DNA of 32,451 nt. Source: an uncultured Subdoligranulum sp. Its GTDB lineage: Bacteria; Bacillota; Clostridia; Oscillospirales; Ruminococcaceae. The DNA is taken from contig CAJFFY010000038.1 in NCBI GenBank assembly GCA_904374465.1, forward strand, positions 1 through 32,451. The letters run 5' to 3'. Made by a program: the position numbers and the translations under genes. Under the pieces are notes generated by a model. That model saw nothing but the letters and a program-made list of their open reading frames with translations, had not been told where the DNA came from and did not search any database. This document shows positions 21,041-29,693 of the stretch, piece by piece. How positions within the stretch are numbered: the stretch's first letter is position 1; each line of letters opens with the position of its first letter.

Positions 21041-22171
21041 ATGAAATTTCTGCATCTGGCGGACCTGCACCTGGGCAAACGGGTCAACGGGTTCGATCTG
21101 CTGGAGGACCAGCGCTTCATTCTGGAACAGGTGCTGGGCCTGTGTGACGATCAGGGCGTGGAGGCCGTGCTGCTGGCCGGGGACATCTACGACGCCCCCG
21201 TGCCCCCCGCCGCCGCCACCACCCTGCTGGACTGGTTTTTGACCCAGCTGGCCGCCCGGCGCATCCCGGTGCTGGCCATTTCCGGCAACCACGACAGCGC
21301 CGAGCGGCTGGACTTTGCCGCCGGGCTGCTGGCCGGGCAGGGGGTCTACCTGGCCGGACGGTTCACCGGCGCGCCGCGCCAGATCGTCCTCAGCGACCGG
21401 TACGGCCCGGTGGAATTCACCCTGCTGCCCTTTGTGCGGGCCGCCACCGTGCGCCATTATCTGCCCGACGCCGACCTGCCCGACTACGACACCGCCGTGG
21501 CGGCCGCCCTGGCCGCCGCCCAGCCCGCCGCACCCCGCCGGGTGCTGCTGGCCCACCAGATGGTGGTGGCGGGGCTGACCTCGCCGCTGCTGTCCGGCAG
21601 CGAAACCGCCCCCCTGACGGTGGGCACGGTGGATTCCATCGACGCCTCCCGGTTTGAGGGCTTTGCCTACACCGCCCTGGGGCACATTCACCGGGCCCAG
21701 CGGGTGGGTTCCGACATTGTGCGGTACGCCGGGGCACCCCTGTGCTACCACCTGGACGAGTGCGGGGCGGAAAAATCCGCCACCCTCGTCAAGCTGGGCC
21801 GCCGCGGGGTGGAGAGCATCGACGCGCTGCCCCTGACCCCCCGCCGCGCTATGCGCCACCTGACCGGCCCCCTGGCCAAGCTGGTGGAACATCCCACCGA
21901 CACGGGGGATTACATCTGGGCCACCCTCACCGACCCCACCCCGCTGCCCGACGCCATGGCCGCCTTGCGGGCCGCCTACCCCAACGCCATGCGGTTGGAC
22001 TACCAGCCCCGGGGCACCGCGGCCGCTGTGCCCGACGCGGCGGTGGCCGTGCGGGGCAAACCCTTTGCCGAGCTGTTCCAGGACTTTTTCACCCAGATGA
22101 ACGGCCGGCCCCTGACCATCGACGAGGCCCGGGCCGTCAAACAGCTGCGAGAGGAGGCGGCCAAAGGATGA
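21041..22171 (+). CDS. sbcD: Exonuclease SbcCD subunit D
   Basis: 376-aa Mre11-type nuclease subunit. Metal-site motifs are LADLHLGK (D8, H10), AGDIYD (D48), SGNHDS (N83, H84), LAHQM and GHIHRAQ. With SbcC it cuts DNA hairpins and protein-blocked ends, which is relevant in a genome with many long palindromes. ATG at 21041 follows a GGAGATG-rich junction with the GNAT gene. It ends in a 4-nt ATGA overlap with sbcC. Confidence 0.94.
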   Translation: MKFLHLADLHLGKRVNGFDLLEDQRFILEQVLGLCDDQGVEAVLLAGDIYDAPVPPAAATTLLDWFLTQLAARRIPVLAISGNHDSAERLDFAAGLLAGQGVYLAGRFTGAPRQIVLSDRYGPVEFTLLPFVRAATVRHYLPDADLPDYDTAVAAALAAAQPAAPRRVLLAHQMVVAGLTSPLLSGSETAPLTVGTVDSIDASRFEGFAYTALGHIHRAQRVGSDIVRYAGAPLCYHLDECGAEKSATLVKLGRRGVESIDALPLTPRRAMRHLTGPLAKLVEHPTDTGDYIWATLTDPTPLPDAMAALRAAYPNAMRLDYQPRGTAAAVPDAAVAVRGKPFAELFQDFFTQMNGRPLTIDEARAVKQLREEAAKG

Positions 22172-24663
22172 AACCACTCTACCTGACGCTGAGCGCCTTC
22201 GGCCCCTATGCGGGGCGCACCGCGCTGGACTTTTCCCAGTTCGGCGGCAGCGGACTGTTTTTGATCGGCGGCGACACCGGTGCCGGCAAAACCGCTCTGT
22301 TTGACGCCATCACCTTTGCCCTGTACGGCGAAACCACCGGCGAAAACCGCAAGACCACCATGCTGCGCAGCGACTTCGCCGCCCCCGAGGTGGAAACCTT
22401 TGTGGAGCTGGACTTCACCCATCGGGGCCGTACCTACACGGTGCGCCGCTGGCCCGAACAGCAGCGCGCCGCCAAGCGGGGCAGCGGCATTGTCAAAAGC
22501 CCGCCCCGGGCGGAACTGATCCGCACCCCCGAAGAGCCCATCACCGGGGCGGTGGCCGTCACGGCGGCCATCGTGCAGCTGCTGGGCATCGATGCCAAGC
22601 AGTTTGCCCAGGTGTCCATGCTGGCCCAGAACGATTTTACCCGGCTGCTCAATGCGCCGTCTGCCGACCGGGCGGCCATTCTGCGCCAGATCTTTGATAC
22701 CGCCGACCACCAGCGCCTGGGCCAGGCGGCCGTCCAGCACGCCCGCCAGGCCGACGAAGCCTGCCAGCGGCTGGACGATCAGCTGCTCATGCAGGTGGGC
22801 AGTCTGCTGGGGGACGGCGCCGACGAGGAGACCGCCGCCCGCCTGCGGGAGATCCAGGACAGCCACGATCCCTTCACGGCGGCTTCCGCTCAGGACCTGG
22901 CCCGCAAACTGCTGGAATTTGACGAGGCCATCGAGACCCGGCAGAACGAGATCATGGCCGACCTGGACGAGAAGATCGCCCGGGGGGATGCGGGTGTCAA
23001 GATGGCGGAGGAACGGGCCGCCCGGCGCCGGCAGCTGACCGGCCTGGTGGCCGAGGAGGCCCGCACCGCCGAGGTGCAGCGCCAGAGCGAAGCCATGCAG
23101 GCCGAGCTGCAGACCCGCAGCGACGCCCTGAAACAGACCATCGCCGAGACCCAGGCCGCCCTGGCGGCCCTGGGCCAGACCGACACCGAGCAGGTGCGGC
23201 TGGAACACCAGATTGAATTGGCGGAAAACCTGACCGCCAGCTGCGAAACACTGCTGAAAAACCTGGAGGCCGCCCGCCGCGCCGCCGACACCGCCGCCGC
23301 CCGCCAGCAGGAATACCTGCAGGCCCAGGCGGACCTGGACGAGGCGGAAACCCGCTACGCGGCGCTGCAGCGGCAGCTCAACGCCAACCGCGCGGGGCTG
23401 CTGGCCCAGCAACTGCAGCCGGGCCAGCCCTGCCCGGTGTGCGGTTCCATCGAACACCCCTGCCCGGCCCAGCTGCCGGGGGACCATGTGACCGAACAGG
23501 AGCTGGAAGAGCGGGAAAAGGCCCTGACTGCCCAGCGGCGGGACACTGCCACCCGCAGCCGCACTGCCGGCGACGCCACGGCCCGGTCCAGCCAGCTGCA
23601 GGCCACCCTGGTGCAGGACGCCGACGCCTTCTTTGCCCGGCGGGCCGGGCGGTACACCGGCAAACCGGCGGGGGAACTCTCCCCCGAGGAGCTGCGCGCC
23701 GCCCTGGAAGCCCAGCGTACCGGGCTGGCCGACGGTCTGGCGGGGCTGCGGGCCCAGCATGCCGAGTTCAAGCGCCAGAGCGACAAGGCCAAAGCGCTGG
23801 CCAACCAGCTGGACAACCTGAACAACCAGCAAAAGGGCCTGGAAAAACAGGCCTTTGTGGCGGCCCGCAAGGCCGCCAACGCCAAGGCGGGCCACGCGGC
23901 GGCCGCCGCCCGGGTGCAGCAGATGCAGGAGACGGTGCCCCCCCGGGAGGAAACCGACGCCCTGGCCAAACTGCAGGAGGCGCTGGCCCATCTGCGGGCC
24001 GACCGCGCCGCCGCCACCAACGCCCGGGACGCCGCCGTGCACCGTCTGCACACCAACCGCGCCGCCCTGGACGGCATGGAAAAGACGCTGCGGGCCCTGT
24101 CCGCCGCCCGGGAAAAACGGGCCATGTGGGACAACCTTTCCAAAACCATCAACGGCAACCTGGCCGGCAAGGTAAAGCTGCCCTTTGAACAGTACGTACA
24201 GGCGTTCTATTTTGACGGCGTCGTGGAGGCTGCCAACCTGCGCTTCACCCGGATGACCGACGGTCAGTACCGGCTGCTGCGCCGCAAGAGCGAGGCCCTG
24301 GCCGGCAAGACTGCCCTGGATCTGGACGTCTTTGACGCCTACACCGGCAAGACCCGCCCGGTGGGCAGTCTGTCGGGCGGCGAAAGCTTCATGGCCGCCC
24401 TGTGTCTGGCCCTGGGCATCAGCGATACCATCCAGCAGAACGCCGGCGGCGTCACCATCGAAACCCTCTTCATCGACGAGGGCTTCGGCTCGCTGGACGC
24501 CGACAGCCTGGAAAAGGCCGTGGATACCCTGGCCGGTCTGGCCGGGGGCGACAAGCTCATCGGCGTCATCTCCCACGTGGAGGCGCTGCAGTCCCGCCTG
24601 ACCCGGCAGATCCGGGTGACCAAGACCCGCGCCGGCAGCAAGGCCGAGATCGTCCTGGAGTAA
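22168..24663 (+). CDS. sbcC: Exonuclease SbcCD subunit C
   Basis: 831-aa Rad50-type ATPase. Walker A is GDTGAGKT (35-42). Two long coiled-coil arms rich in Ala, Glu, Gln and Arg flank the zinc hook CPVC (C422, C425). The ABC signature is SLSGGES (734-740) and Walker B is TLFIDEG (766-772). It is about 200 residues shorter than E. coli SbcC, so the arms are short, yet all motifs are intact. The start overlaps sbcD by 4 nt. The hairpin at 24711-24738 follows. Confidence 0.93.
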   Translation: MKPLYLTLSAFGPYAGRTALDFSQFGGSGLFLIGGDTGAGKTALFDAITFALYGETTGENRKTTMLRSDFAAPEVETFVELDFTHRGRTYTVRRWPEQQRAAKRGSGIVKSPPRAELIRTPEEPITGAVAVTAAIVQLLGIDAKQFAQVSMLAQNDFTRLLNAPSADRAAILRQIFDTADHQRLGQAAVQHARQADEACQRLDDQLLMQVGSLLGDGADEETAARLREIQDSHDPFTAASAQDLARKLLEFDEAIETRQNEIMADLDEKIARGDAGVKMAEERAARRRQLTGLVAEEARTAEVQRQSEAMQAELQTRSDALKQTIAETQAALAALGQTDTEQVRLEHQIELAENLTASCETLLKNLEAARRAADTAAARQQEYLQAQADLDEAETRYAALQRQLNANRAGLLAQQLQPGQPCPVCGSIEHPCPAQLPGDHVTEQELEEREKALTAQRRDTATRSRTAGDATARSSQLQATLVQDADAFFARRAGRYTGKPAGELSPEELRAALEAQRTGLADGLAGLRAQHAEFKRQSDKAKALANQLDNLNNQQKGLEKQAFVAARKAANAKAGHAAAAARVQQMQETVPPREETDALAKLQEALAHLRADRAAATNARDAAVHRLHTNRAALDGMEKTLRALSAAREKRAMWDNLSKTINGNLAGKVKLPFEQYVQAFYFDGVVEAANLRFTRMTDGQYRLLRRKSEALAGKTALDLDVFDAYTGKTRPVGSLSGGESFMAALCLALGISDTIQQNAGGVTIETLFIDEGFGSLDADSLEKAVDTLAGLAGGDKLIGVISHVEALQSRLTRQIRVTKTRAGSKAEIVLE

Positions 24664-24710
24664 GACTCCGGGCGGGCCGGAAGGTTCGCGCTGCCGCAAG
24701 ATTGCGGTAT

Positions 24711-24738
24711 GTTCCTTTTTGACCGGCCAAAAAGGAAC
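24711..24738 (+). terminator. Likely terminator of the rnz-sbcC run
   Basis: GTTCCTTTTTG (24711-24721) pairs perfectly with CAAAAAGGAAC (24728-24738) over a 6-nt loop. There is no T-run after it, so the termination role is only likely. The tail CGAAAAAG echoes the CGAAGAAA tail of the palindromic repeats. Confidence 0.5.
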
Positions 24739-24955
24739 CGAAAAAGCCGCCGCTACTTCCGACGCGCGGGGCACGGCTCAAGGGGCCTGCGGGCCCCTTA
24801 AGAAACCCCGGGGCTCTGCGGAGGTCGCCCGAGATGGTCTTCGCTTCTCGCAACGGGCCATGCTCTAGCCCGTAGGTCGGTCGTAGGGCGGGGTCTTGAC
24901 CCCGCCGTTCTCCCGCAACCACCTTATCCCGGAATATTTGTTCAGAGTTTCTTTG

Positions 24956-24981
24956 CCTACTTTCTTTGCAAAGAAAGTAGG
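24956..24981. repeat. 26-bp perfect palindrome just upstream of the decarboxylase start
   Basis: CCTACTTTC and GAAAGTAGG flank the core TTTGCAAA, preceded by GAGTTTCTTTG. It is the same family as the palindromes at 221, 330 and 439. It ends 18 bp before the ATG at 24999, so it should fold in the mRNA leader. Confidence 0.85.
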
Positions 24982-24998
24982 TCTTTGTAAAGACGGAT

Positions 24999-26396
24999 AT
25001 GCAATCTATTTTACAAAAGCAATGCGAGCAGCTGGCGGCGGAGCGGTATCCGCTGCACATGCCCGGGCACAAGCGGCGTCAGCCGCCGGCGCCGGGCCTT
25101 TCCTGCTATGCCTTCGACCTGACCGAGATCGACGGCGCCGACGACCTGCACGACGCCGACGGCATTCTGGCCCAGGCCATGGGACGCACCGCCGCGCTCT
25201 ACGGTTCGGCGCGGTGTTGGTACCTGGTGGGCGGCTCCACCGTGGGTCTGCTGGCCGGCATCCGGGCGGTGGCCCCCTTCGGCAGCGAGGTCATCGTGGC
25301 CCGGGGCTGCCACAAGGCCGTCTACCACGCCCTGGAACTGGGCCACCTGACCGCCCACTATGTGACGGCGCCGGTGGTGGAAGCCTTCGGCGTCTACGGC
25401 AGCATTCCGCCCGCCGCGGTGGAAGCCGCCCTGGCCGCCCATCCCCGGGCGCGGTGCGTCATCCTGACCAGCCCCACCTACGAGGGTGTGCAGAGCGACG
25501 TGGCCGCCATGGCCGCCCTGTGCCACGCCCGCGGTGTGCCGCTGCTGGTGGACGAGGCCCACGGCGCCCACTACCTGCCCTTTGCCGAACCCCTGGGCTG
25601 GCGGGGCGGTGCCGTGGCGGCCGGGGCCGACCTGGTGGTGCAGAGCGCCCACAAAACGCTGCCCAGCCTGACCCAGACCGCCTGGCTGCATCGGAACGGC
25701 ACGCTGGTGGACCCCGCCGCCGTGGACCGGCAGCTGGACGTCTTCGAGACCAGCTCCCCCAGCTATCCCTTGCTTGTCAGCCTGGACGGCTGCACAGGCT
25801 GGCTGCGGGAAAACGGCCCCGCGGCCTTCGCCGCCTGGCGGGCCCGGCTGGACCGGTTCGCCGCGGCGGCCCGCCGCTGGCACAATACCCCGGTACTGGG
25901 GCTGGGCCCCGAACGGCGGGACTTTTTCGCCTTTGACGACGGCAAGATCCTGCTGCGCATCGGCGCGGCGGGGGCGGCACAACTGCGGGCCGCCGGCTTT
26001 GAGCCCGAGATGGTCTGCGGTCCCAACGTGCTGGCCATGACCAGCCCCTGCGACGACGGGGATGCCCTGGACCGGTTGGCCGACTGGCTGGGCGAGCGGG
26101 ACGCCGCCGCCCCGCCGCCCCCCGGGGCGGGGGCTTTGCTGCCCGCCCCGGGGCCCGCCCGGTGTACCATCGCCGAGGCACTGGACCGCCCCGCCGCTAC
26201 GATGCCCCTGGCCGAAGCGGTGGGCGAAACCGCCGCCGAGTACGTCTGGGCCTATCCGCCCGGCGTGCCGCTGGTGGCCCCCGGCGAGCAGGTGACCGAC
26301 GCCTTTGTGGAGGCGGCGGGGGCCCTGACCGCCGCCGGAACCACCCTGCACCACAGCGGCGGGGGCGGCGCCGGAAGGCTGGCCGTGCTGGCGTGA
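24999..26396 (+). CDS. Orn/Lys/Arg decarboxylase family PLP enzyme (YaaO/SpeA-like)
   Basis: 465-aa fold-type I PLP decarboxylase of the short Firmicutes type. YPLHMPGHKR (17-26) marks the N-terminus, VDEAHGAHY the cofactor aspartate region, and SAHKTLPSLTQ the PLP lysine K219. The C-terminal domain contains YPPGVPLVAPGE, conserved in arginine/lysine/ornithine decarboxylases. The amino acid used cannot be fixed from sequence. In Bacillus the homologue yaaO precedes tmk, yaaQ, holB and yaaT; here yaaQ, holB and yaaT homologues follow, but tmk is missing. The ATG at 24999 has only a weak ribosome site (AGACGG). Confidence 0.88.
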   Translation: MQSILQKQCEQLAAERYPLHMPGHKRRQPPAPGLSCYAFDLTEIDGADDLHDADGILAQAMGRTAALYGSARCWYLVGGSTVGLLAGIRAVAPFGSEVIVARGCHKAVYHALELGHLTAHYVTAPVVEAFGVYGSIPPAAVEAALAAHPRARCVILTSPTYEGVQSDVAAMAALCHARGVPLLVDEAHGAHYLPFAEPLGWRGGAVAAGADLVVQSAHKTLPSLTQTAWLHRNGTLVDPAAVDRQLDVFETSSPSYPLLVSLDGCTGWLRENGPAAFAAWRARLDRFAAAARRWHNTPVLGLGPERRDFFAFDDGKILLRIGAAGAAQLRAAGFEPEMVCGPNVLAMTSPCDDGDALDRLADWLGERDAAAPPPPGAGALLPAPGPARCTIAEALDRPAATMPLAEAVGETAAEYVWAYPPGVPLVAPGEQVTDAFVEAAGALTAAGTTLHHSGGGGAGRLAVLA

Positions 26397-26423
26397 CGCC
26401 GCCCCGGCTTCGACACCGAACGG

Positions 26424-26452
26424 TTGCACTCGGGGCGTAAAAATGCTACAAT
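26424..26452 (+). promoter_or_regulatory. Promoter of the rhomboid-like gene
   Basis: TTGCAC (26424-26429) and TACAAT (26447-26452) are 17 bp apart, 51 bp upstream of the ATG at 26504. Confidence 0.75.
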
Positions 26453-26503
26453 AAACAGAACTATTCAAAACGTTCACCCATCGTCTACGGAGGAACTCCC
26501 CCT

Positions 26504-27151
26504 ATGAACTGGATCGACAAACTGGAGCGCCGCTTCGGGCGCTACGGCATTCCCCATCTGGTCAACGGCCTCATGCTGGGCCAGGCCATCGTGGGGCTTA
26601 TCGTACTGTTCTTCAACTGGAAATTCGCCTACCTGGTCACCCTCAACCGGGACGCCGTCCTGCACGGGCAGGTCTGGCGGCTCATCACCTTTCTGTTCCA
26701 GCCCATCTGGCTGGGCAGCGCCCTGGGTGTGCTGAACCTGTTGTTCTATTTCTGGATCGGCAACGCCCTGGAACGGCTGTGGGGGGATTTCCGCATGACC
26801 CTCTATGTGGCCCTGGGGGTGCTGGGCGCCTGGATCAGCTGTTTTCTCTCGGGCGCGGCGTCCCCCAACGCCATCTACCTGAGCATGCTCTTCGCTTATA
26901 CCTGGCTGTGGCCCAACCAGAGCGTGCTGCTCTTCGGGCTGATCCCCTTCAAGATGAAATACCTGGGTTGGTTCGAACTGGCCGTCTGGGTGTGGCAATT
27001 CATCTGGGGCGACCGGTTCACCCGCATCAGCCTGGTGCTGGGCATGCTGGGATTCCTGGTGTTTTTCGGGCGCGAAATCTTTTTCTGGTGCAAGGATACC
27101 ATCCTGGGCTACAAGCGCCGCCGCGACTGGGAAAAACGCAACCGCTTCTGA
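26504..27151 (+). CDS. Rhomboid-like membrane protein, probably non-catalytic
   Basis: 215-aa protein with about six membrane helices. VLHGQVWRLITFLF and FYFWIGNALERLWGDFRM match the rhomboid fold (the WR motif and the helix after it). The expected GxSG serine motif in helix 4 appears as SGAASPNAI, and no histidine is present in the last helices, so a protease role is unlikely. ATG at 26504 follows GGAGGAACT. It occupies the place where thymidylate kinase stands in the Bacillus gene order. The function is unknown; Derlin-like or scaffold roles are known for inactive rhomboids. Confidence 0.75.
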   Translation: MNWIDKLERRFGRYGIPHLVNGLMLGQAIVGLIVLFFNWKFAYLVTLNRDAVLHGQVWRLITFLFQPIWLGSALGVLNLLFYFWIGNALERLWGDFRMTLYVALGVLGAWISCFLSGAASPNAIYLSMLFAYTWLWPNQSVLLFGLIPFKMKYLGWFELAVWVWQFIWGDRFTRISLVLGMLGFLVFFGREIFFWCKDTILGYKRRRDWEKRNRF

Positions 27152-27196
27152 ACGGTTTGTAATATCAATATCGCGCGAATCAAGGAGGTTTTTGGT

Positions 27197-27520
27197 ATGA
27201 AACTCATCACCGCGATCGTCAATAAGGAAGATTCCCGGGCAGTGTGTAACGAACTGCTCAAACACAAATTCTACGTCACCCGCCTGGCCACCACCGGCGG
27301 ATTCCTGATGGCCGGCAACATGACGCTGCTCATCTGCACCGAGGACGAAAAGGTGGATGAATGCATCAGCATCATCAGCCAGTTCTGCAAGCAGCGCACC
27401 GAGATCGTGCCCGGCACCGCCACCCTGGGCCTGGGCATCGAGAGCGCCATGCCCATGGAAGTTACGGTGGGCGGCGCTACCATCATCGTCACCAACGTGG
27501 AGCGGTTCGAAAAGCTGTGA
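27197..27520 (+). CDS. darA: Cyclic-di-AMP receptor DarA/PstA (YaaQ, DUF970)
   Basis: 107-aa PII-like protein that binds cyclic di-AMP as a trimer. MKLITAIVNKEDS, RLATTGGFLMAGNMTLL and the C-terminal GGATIIVTNVERFEKL are almost diagnostic. The TTGGFL and GNMT loop residues are those expected near the ligand. ATG at 27197 follows AAGGAGG. Its stop shares one base with the holB start. The cellular target of this receptor is not known. Confidence 0.95.
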   Translation: MKLITAIVNKEDSRAVCNELLKHKFYVTRLATTGGFLMAGNMTLLICTEDEKVDECISIISQFCKQRTEIVPGTATLGLGIESAMPMEVTVGGATIIVTNVERFEKL

Positions 27521-28434
27521 TGCTGGACCGTCTGGCCGGCAATGCGGCCCTGAAAGCCGAGCTGGGCGCCGCGCTGCGCACCGGCCGGCTGCCGCATGCG
27601 GTATTGCTGGTGGGGGAAGCCGGCTGCGGCGCCGGGTTTGCCGCCCGCTGCCTGGCAGCCGATTACTTATACCCCGCCGGCGGCCCCCACGCCGAGGCCG
27701 TCCTGAAAGGGGAGGACACCGAGTGTCTGGTGCTGCGGGGCGAGGGTGCCAGCGGGCAGATCCCCGTCAAGCGGGTGCGGGAAATGCGGGAGGCCATCCA
27801 GCATTCCGCCCTGTCCACCGACGCGGCGGGTCGGGTGCTCTTCATCTATGGCGCCCAGAACCTCAACGGGTCCTCCGCCAATGCCATGCTCAAAATCATC
27901 GAGGAACCGCCCGAAGGGGTGCTGTTCCTTTTGACCGCCACCAGCGCCGCCACCGTGCTGCCCACCATCCGCAGCCGCTGCGCGGCCTACACCATCGCCC
28001 CGGTGCCCACCGACGAGTGCGCGGCCCTGCTGCGCCGGGAAGGACTGCCCGGCGCCCAGGCCGAGGAACTGGCCTTTGTGTACGAGGGGCATGTGGGCAC
28101 CGCCCTGCGGGCCTACCGGGATGCCGCCACCCGCACCGCCCTGGCCCAGGCCAAGGAACTGTGCGGGTATGCGGCCCAGAACGACACCTACCGCGCCCTG
28201 GCTTTGCTGACCAGGTATGAGCGGGACCGGGAAGGCTGCCTGGGGCTTTTGTGGCAGCTGGACCAGCTGTGCAGCGCCGTGCTGCGCCGCCCCGGGTACG
28301 GTACCGCCTGCGGCGGACTGCGCCCCGACGCCGCCGCCCGCATCCTGCGGGCCACCGCCGAGGCGCGCCGCACCGTGACGGCCAACGGCAACCTGCGGCT
28401 GACCGTGGCGTTGCTGGCCGCCCAAATTGCCTGA
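27520..28434 (+). CDS. holB: DNA polymerase III subunit delta prime
   Basis: 304-aa AAA+ clamp-loader subunit. The N-terminal PHAVLLVGEAGCGAGFAA has a broken P-loop without the GK[ST] lysine, as is normal for delta prime, which does not hydrolyse ATP. VLFIYGAQNLNGSSANAMLKIIEEPP and the sensor region TIRSRCAAY confirm the family. The zinc-binding cysteine set of DnaX is absent. It lies between darA and the RicT gene, as in Bacillus, and is translationally coupled to darA (1-nt overlap). Confidence 0.92.
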   Translation: MLDRLAGNAALKAELGAALRTGRLPHAVLLVGEAGCGAGFAARCLAADYLYPAGGPHAEAVLKGEDTECLVLRGEGASGQIPVKRVREMREAIQHSALSTDAAGRVLFIYGAQNLNGSSANAMLKIIEEPPEGVLFLLTATSAATVLPTIRSRCAAYTIAPVPTDECAALLRREGLPGAQAEELAFVYEGHVGTALRAYRDAATRTALAQAKELCGYAAQNDTYRALALLTRYERDREGCLGLLWQLDQLCSAVLRRPGYGTACGGLRPDAAARILRATAEARRTVTANGNLRLTVALLAAQIA

Positions 28435-28452
28435 AGATAAAGGATTGTAACC

Positions 28453-29292
28453 ATGAAAGTAGTTTCGGTAAAATTCAAAGAAAACGGCCGGGCCTATTAT
28501 TTTGATCCCGGCGACCTGGACATCAAGACCGGGGATTTCGTCATTGTCACCACCGCCCGCGGCACCGAGTGCGGCGAGGTGGTGCGGGGCATCCACGAAG
28601 CGCCGGGCTTTTCCCGGGAAGTAAAGCCGGTGATGCGGATAGCCGACGCCGTGGATGTGCGCCGGATGCGCCAGAACCGCGCCGACGTCCAGCGGGCCTA
28701 CCAGATCTGCGAGCAGCGCATTGCCGCCCACGGCCTGGCCATGAAGCTGGTGGACGCCGAATATACCCTGGACCGCAGCAAACTGGTGTTTTATTTCACC
28801 GCCGACAACCGGGTGGATTTCCGGGAACTGGTCAAGGATCTGGCGTCCCAGTTCCATACCCGCATCGAGCTGCGCCAGATCGGCGTGCGGGACGAAAGCA
28901 AGATGATGGGCGGTCTGGGCCTGTGCGGCCAGCCTTTCTGCTGCAGCCGGTTTTTGAAAAATTTCCAGCCGGTGTCCATCAAGATGGCCAAGGAACAGGG
29001 GCTCAGCCTGAACCCTGCCAAGATCAGCGGCGCCTGCGGACGCCTGATGTGCTGCCTGGCCTATGAACAGAAAAGCTACGAGTACCTGAATTCCATCACA
29101 CCCACCCCGGGCAGCATCGTCCGCACCCCGGACGGCGAAGGCACCGTGGTGGAAGTGAACGTGGTGGCCGGGACCCTGAAGGTCCGCTCCAATGTGGAAA
29201 TCCTGGCGCCACGCGTCTACAAGCGGGAGGAATGCGTCTACCTGCGGGGCGGCAAACGGGTGCCCAAAACCCCCGACCCGGAACAGGATTGA
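28453..29292 (+). CDS. ricT: PSP1 domain protein RicT (YaaT)
   Basis: 279-aa protein with the PSP1 C-terminal domain. In Bacillus RicT forms a complex with RicA and RicF that binds [4Fe-4S] clusters and helps RNase Y mature mRNAs. The conserved cysteines are present: C158, C163, C164 (LCGQPFCCSRF) and C195, C200, C201 (CGRLMCCLAYE). ATG at 28453 follows AAAGGA. It ends the darA-holB-ricT unit. RicA and RicF are not in the window. Confidence 0.93.
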   Translation: MKVVSVKFKENGRAYYFDPGDLDIKTGDFVIVTTARGTECGEVVRGIHEAPGFSREVKPVMRIADAVDVRRMRQNRADVQRAYQICEQRIAAHGLAMKLVDAEYTLDRSKLVFYFTADNRVDFRELVKDLASQFHTRIELRQIGVRDESKMMGGLGLCGQPFCCSRFLKNFQPVSIKMAKEQGLSLNPAKISGACGRLMCCLAYEQKSYEYLNSITPTPGSIVRTPDGEGTVVEVNVVAGTLKVRSNVEILAPRVYKREECVYLRGGKRVPKTPDPEQD

Positions 29293-29337
29293 CCCCTGTC
29301 TTGGGGTGCCGGGAAAAAATTTTTCAAGATATGGCAC

Positions 29338-29366
29338 TTGCGAATTTTTACACAATGTGATACACT
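29338..29366 (+). promoter_or_regulatory. Promoter of the ferredoxin gene
   Basis: TTGCGA (29338-29343) and TACACT (29361-29366) are 17 bp apart. A leader of roughly 100 nt follows before the ferredoxin ATG. Confidence 0.6.
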
Positions 29367-29470
29367 ATCTGTAACGCAGTAGGCAGCAAAACCCGCTGTG
29401 CACCATACCGGGAAGCAGCCGTGCAGGGCCGGTAGGGGAGATCAATCAGCACGGAGATAAGGAGTTCACG

Positions 29471-29638
29471 ATGGCTCATACCGTTTCCAGCGAGTGCGTT
29501 GCTTGCGGTGCATGTGTTGACACCTGCCCCGTCGGTGCAATCAGCATGGAGGACAAGGCTGTGGTCGATGCTGGTTCCTGCATCGATTGCGGTGCCTGCG
29601 AAGGCGTTTGCCCGACCGGCGCTATCCAGGCTGAATAA
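29471..29638 (+). CDS. 2x[4Fe-4S] ferredoxin
   Basis: 55-aa clostridial ferredoxin. Two cluster motifs are complete: C9-C12-C15-C19 (CVACGACVDTCP) and C37-C40-C43-C47 (CIDCGACEGVCP). It carries electrons for pyruvate:ferredoxin oxidoreductase, hydrogenase and, here, plausibly NfnAB. The ATG at 29471 follows AAGGAGTTC. The codons are richer in GTT, GCT and GGT than in neighbouring genes, in line with high expression. A strong terminator follows directly. It is a single-gene transcript. Confidence 0.96.
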   Translation: MAHTVSSECVACGACVDTCPVGAISMEDKAVVDAGSCIDCGACEGVCPTGAIQAE

Positions 29639-29654
29639 GCAAAATGGCACATCG

Positions 29655-29683
29655 GCGCGGCCTGCAAAGGTCGCGCTTTTTTT
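29655..29683 (+). terminator. Terminator of the ferredoxin gene
   Basis: GCGCGGCC (29655-29662) pairs with GGTCGCGC (29669-29676, one G-T pair) over a 6-nt loop, followed by TTTTTTT. Confidence 0.9.
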
Positions 29684-29693
29684 GTTTTGTTTT

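Larger units (their letters stand above)
24664..24998. other. Structured gene-free region between sbcC and the decarboxylase
   Basis: No gene is seen. The region holds a stack of inverted repeats: the 11-bp stem at 24711-24738, AAGGGGCC/GGCCCCTT (24780-24799), CGGGC/GCCCG (24854-24872), a perfect palindrome GGCGGGGTC-TT-GACCCCGCC (24887-24906) and the AT-rich palindrome 24956-24981. Its outer ends resemble those of the composite elements elsewhere, so it may be a larger member of that family or a structured RNA. Confidence 0.6.

Noticed and set aside
22000..24774. A 924-codon open frame on the minus strand opposite sbcC, and many similar long antisense frames
   Set aside because: They are by-products of very GC-rich codon use in the real plus-strand genes; they lack ribosome sites and recognisable domains.
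26504..27151. Active rhomboid protease
   Set aside because: No GxSG serine motif and no histidine in the last helices.
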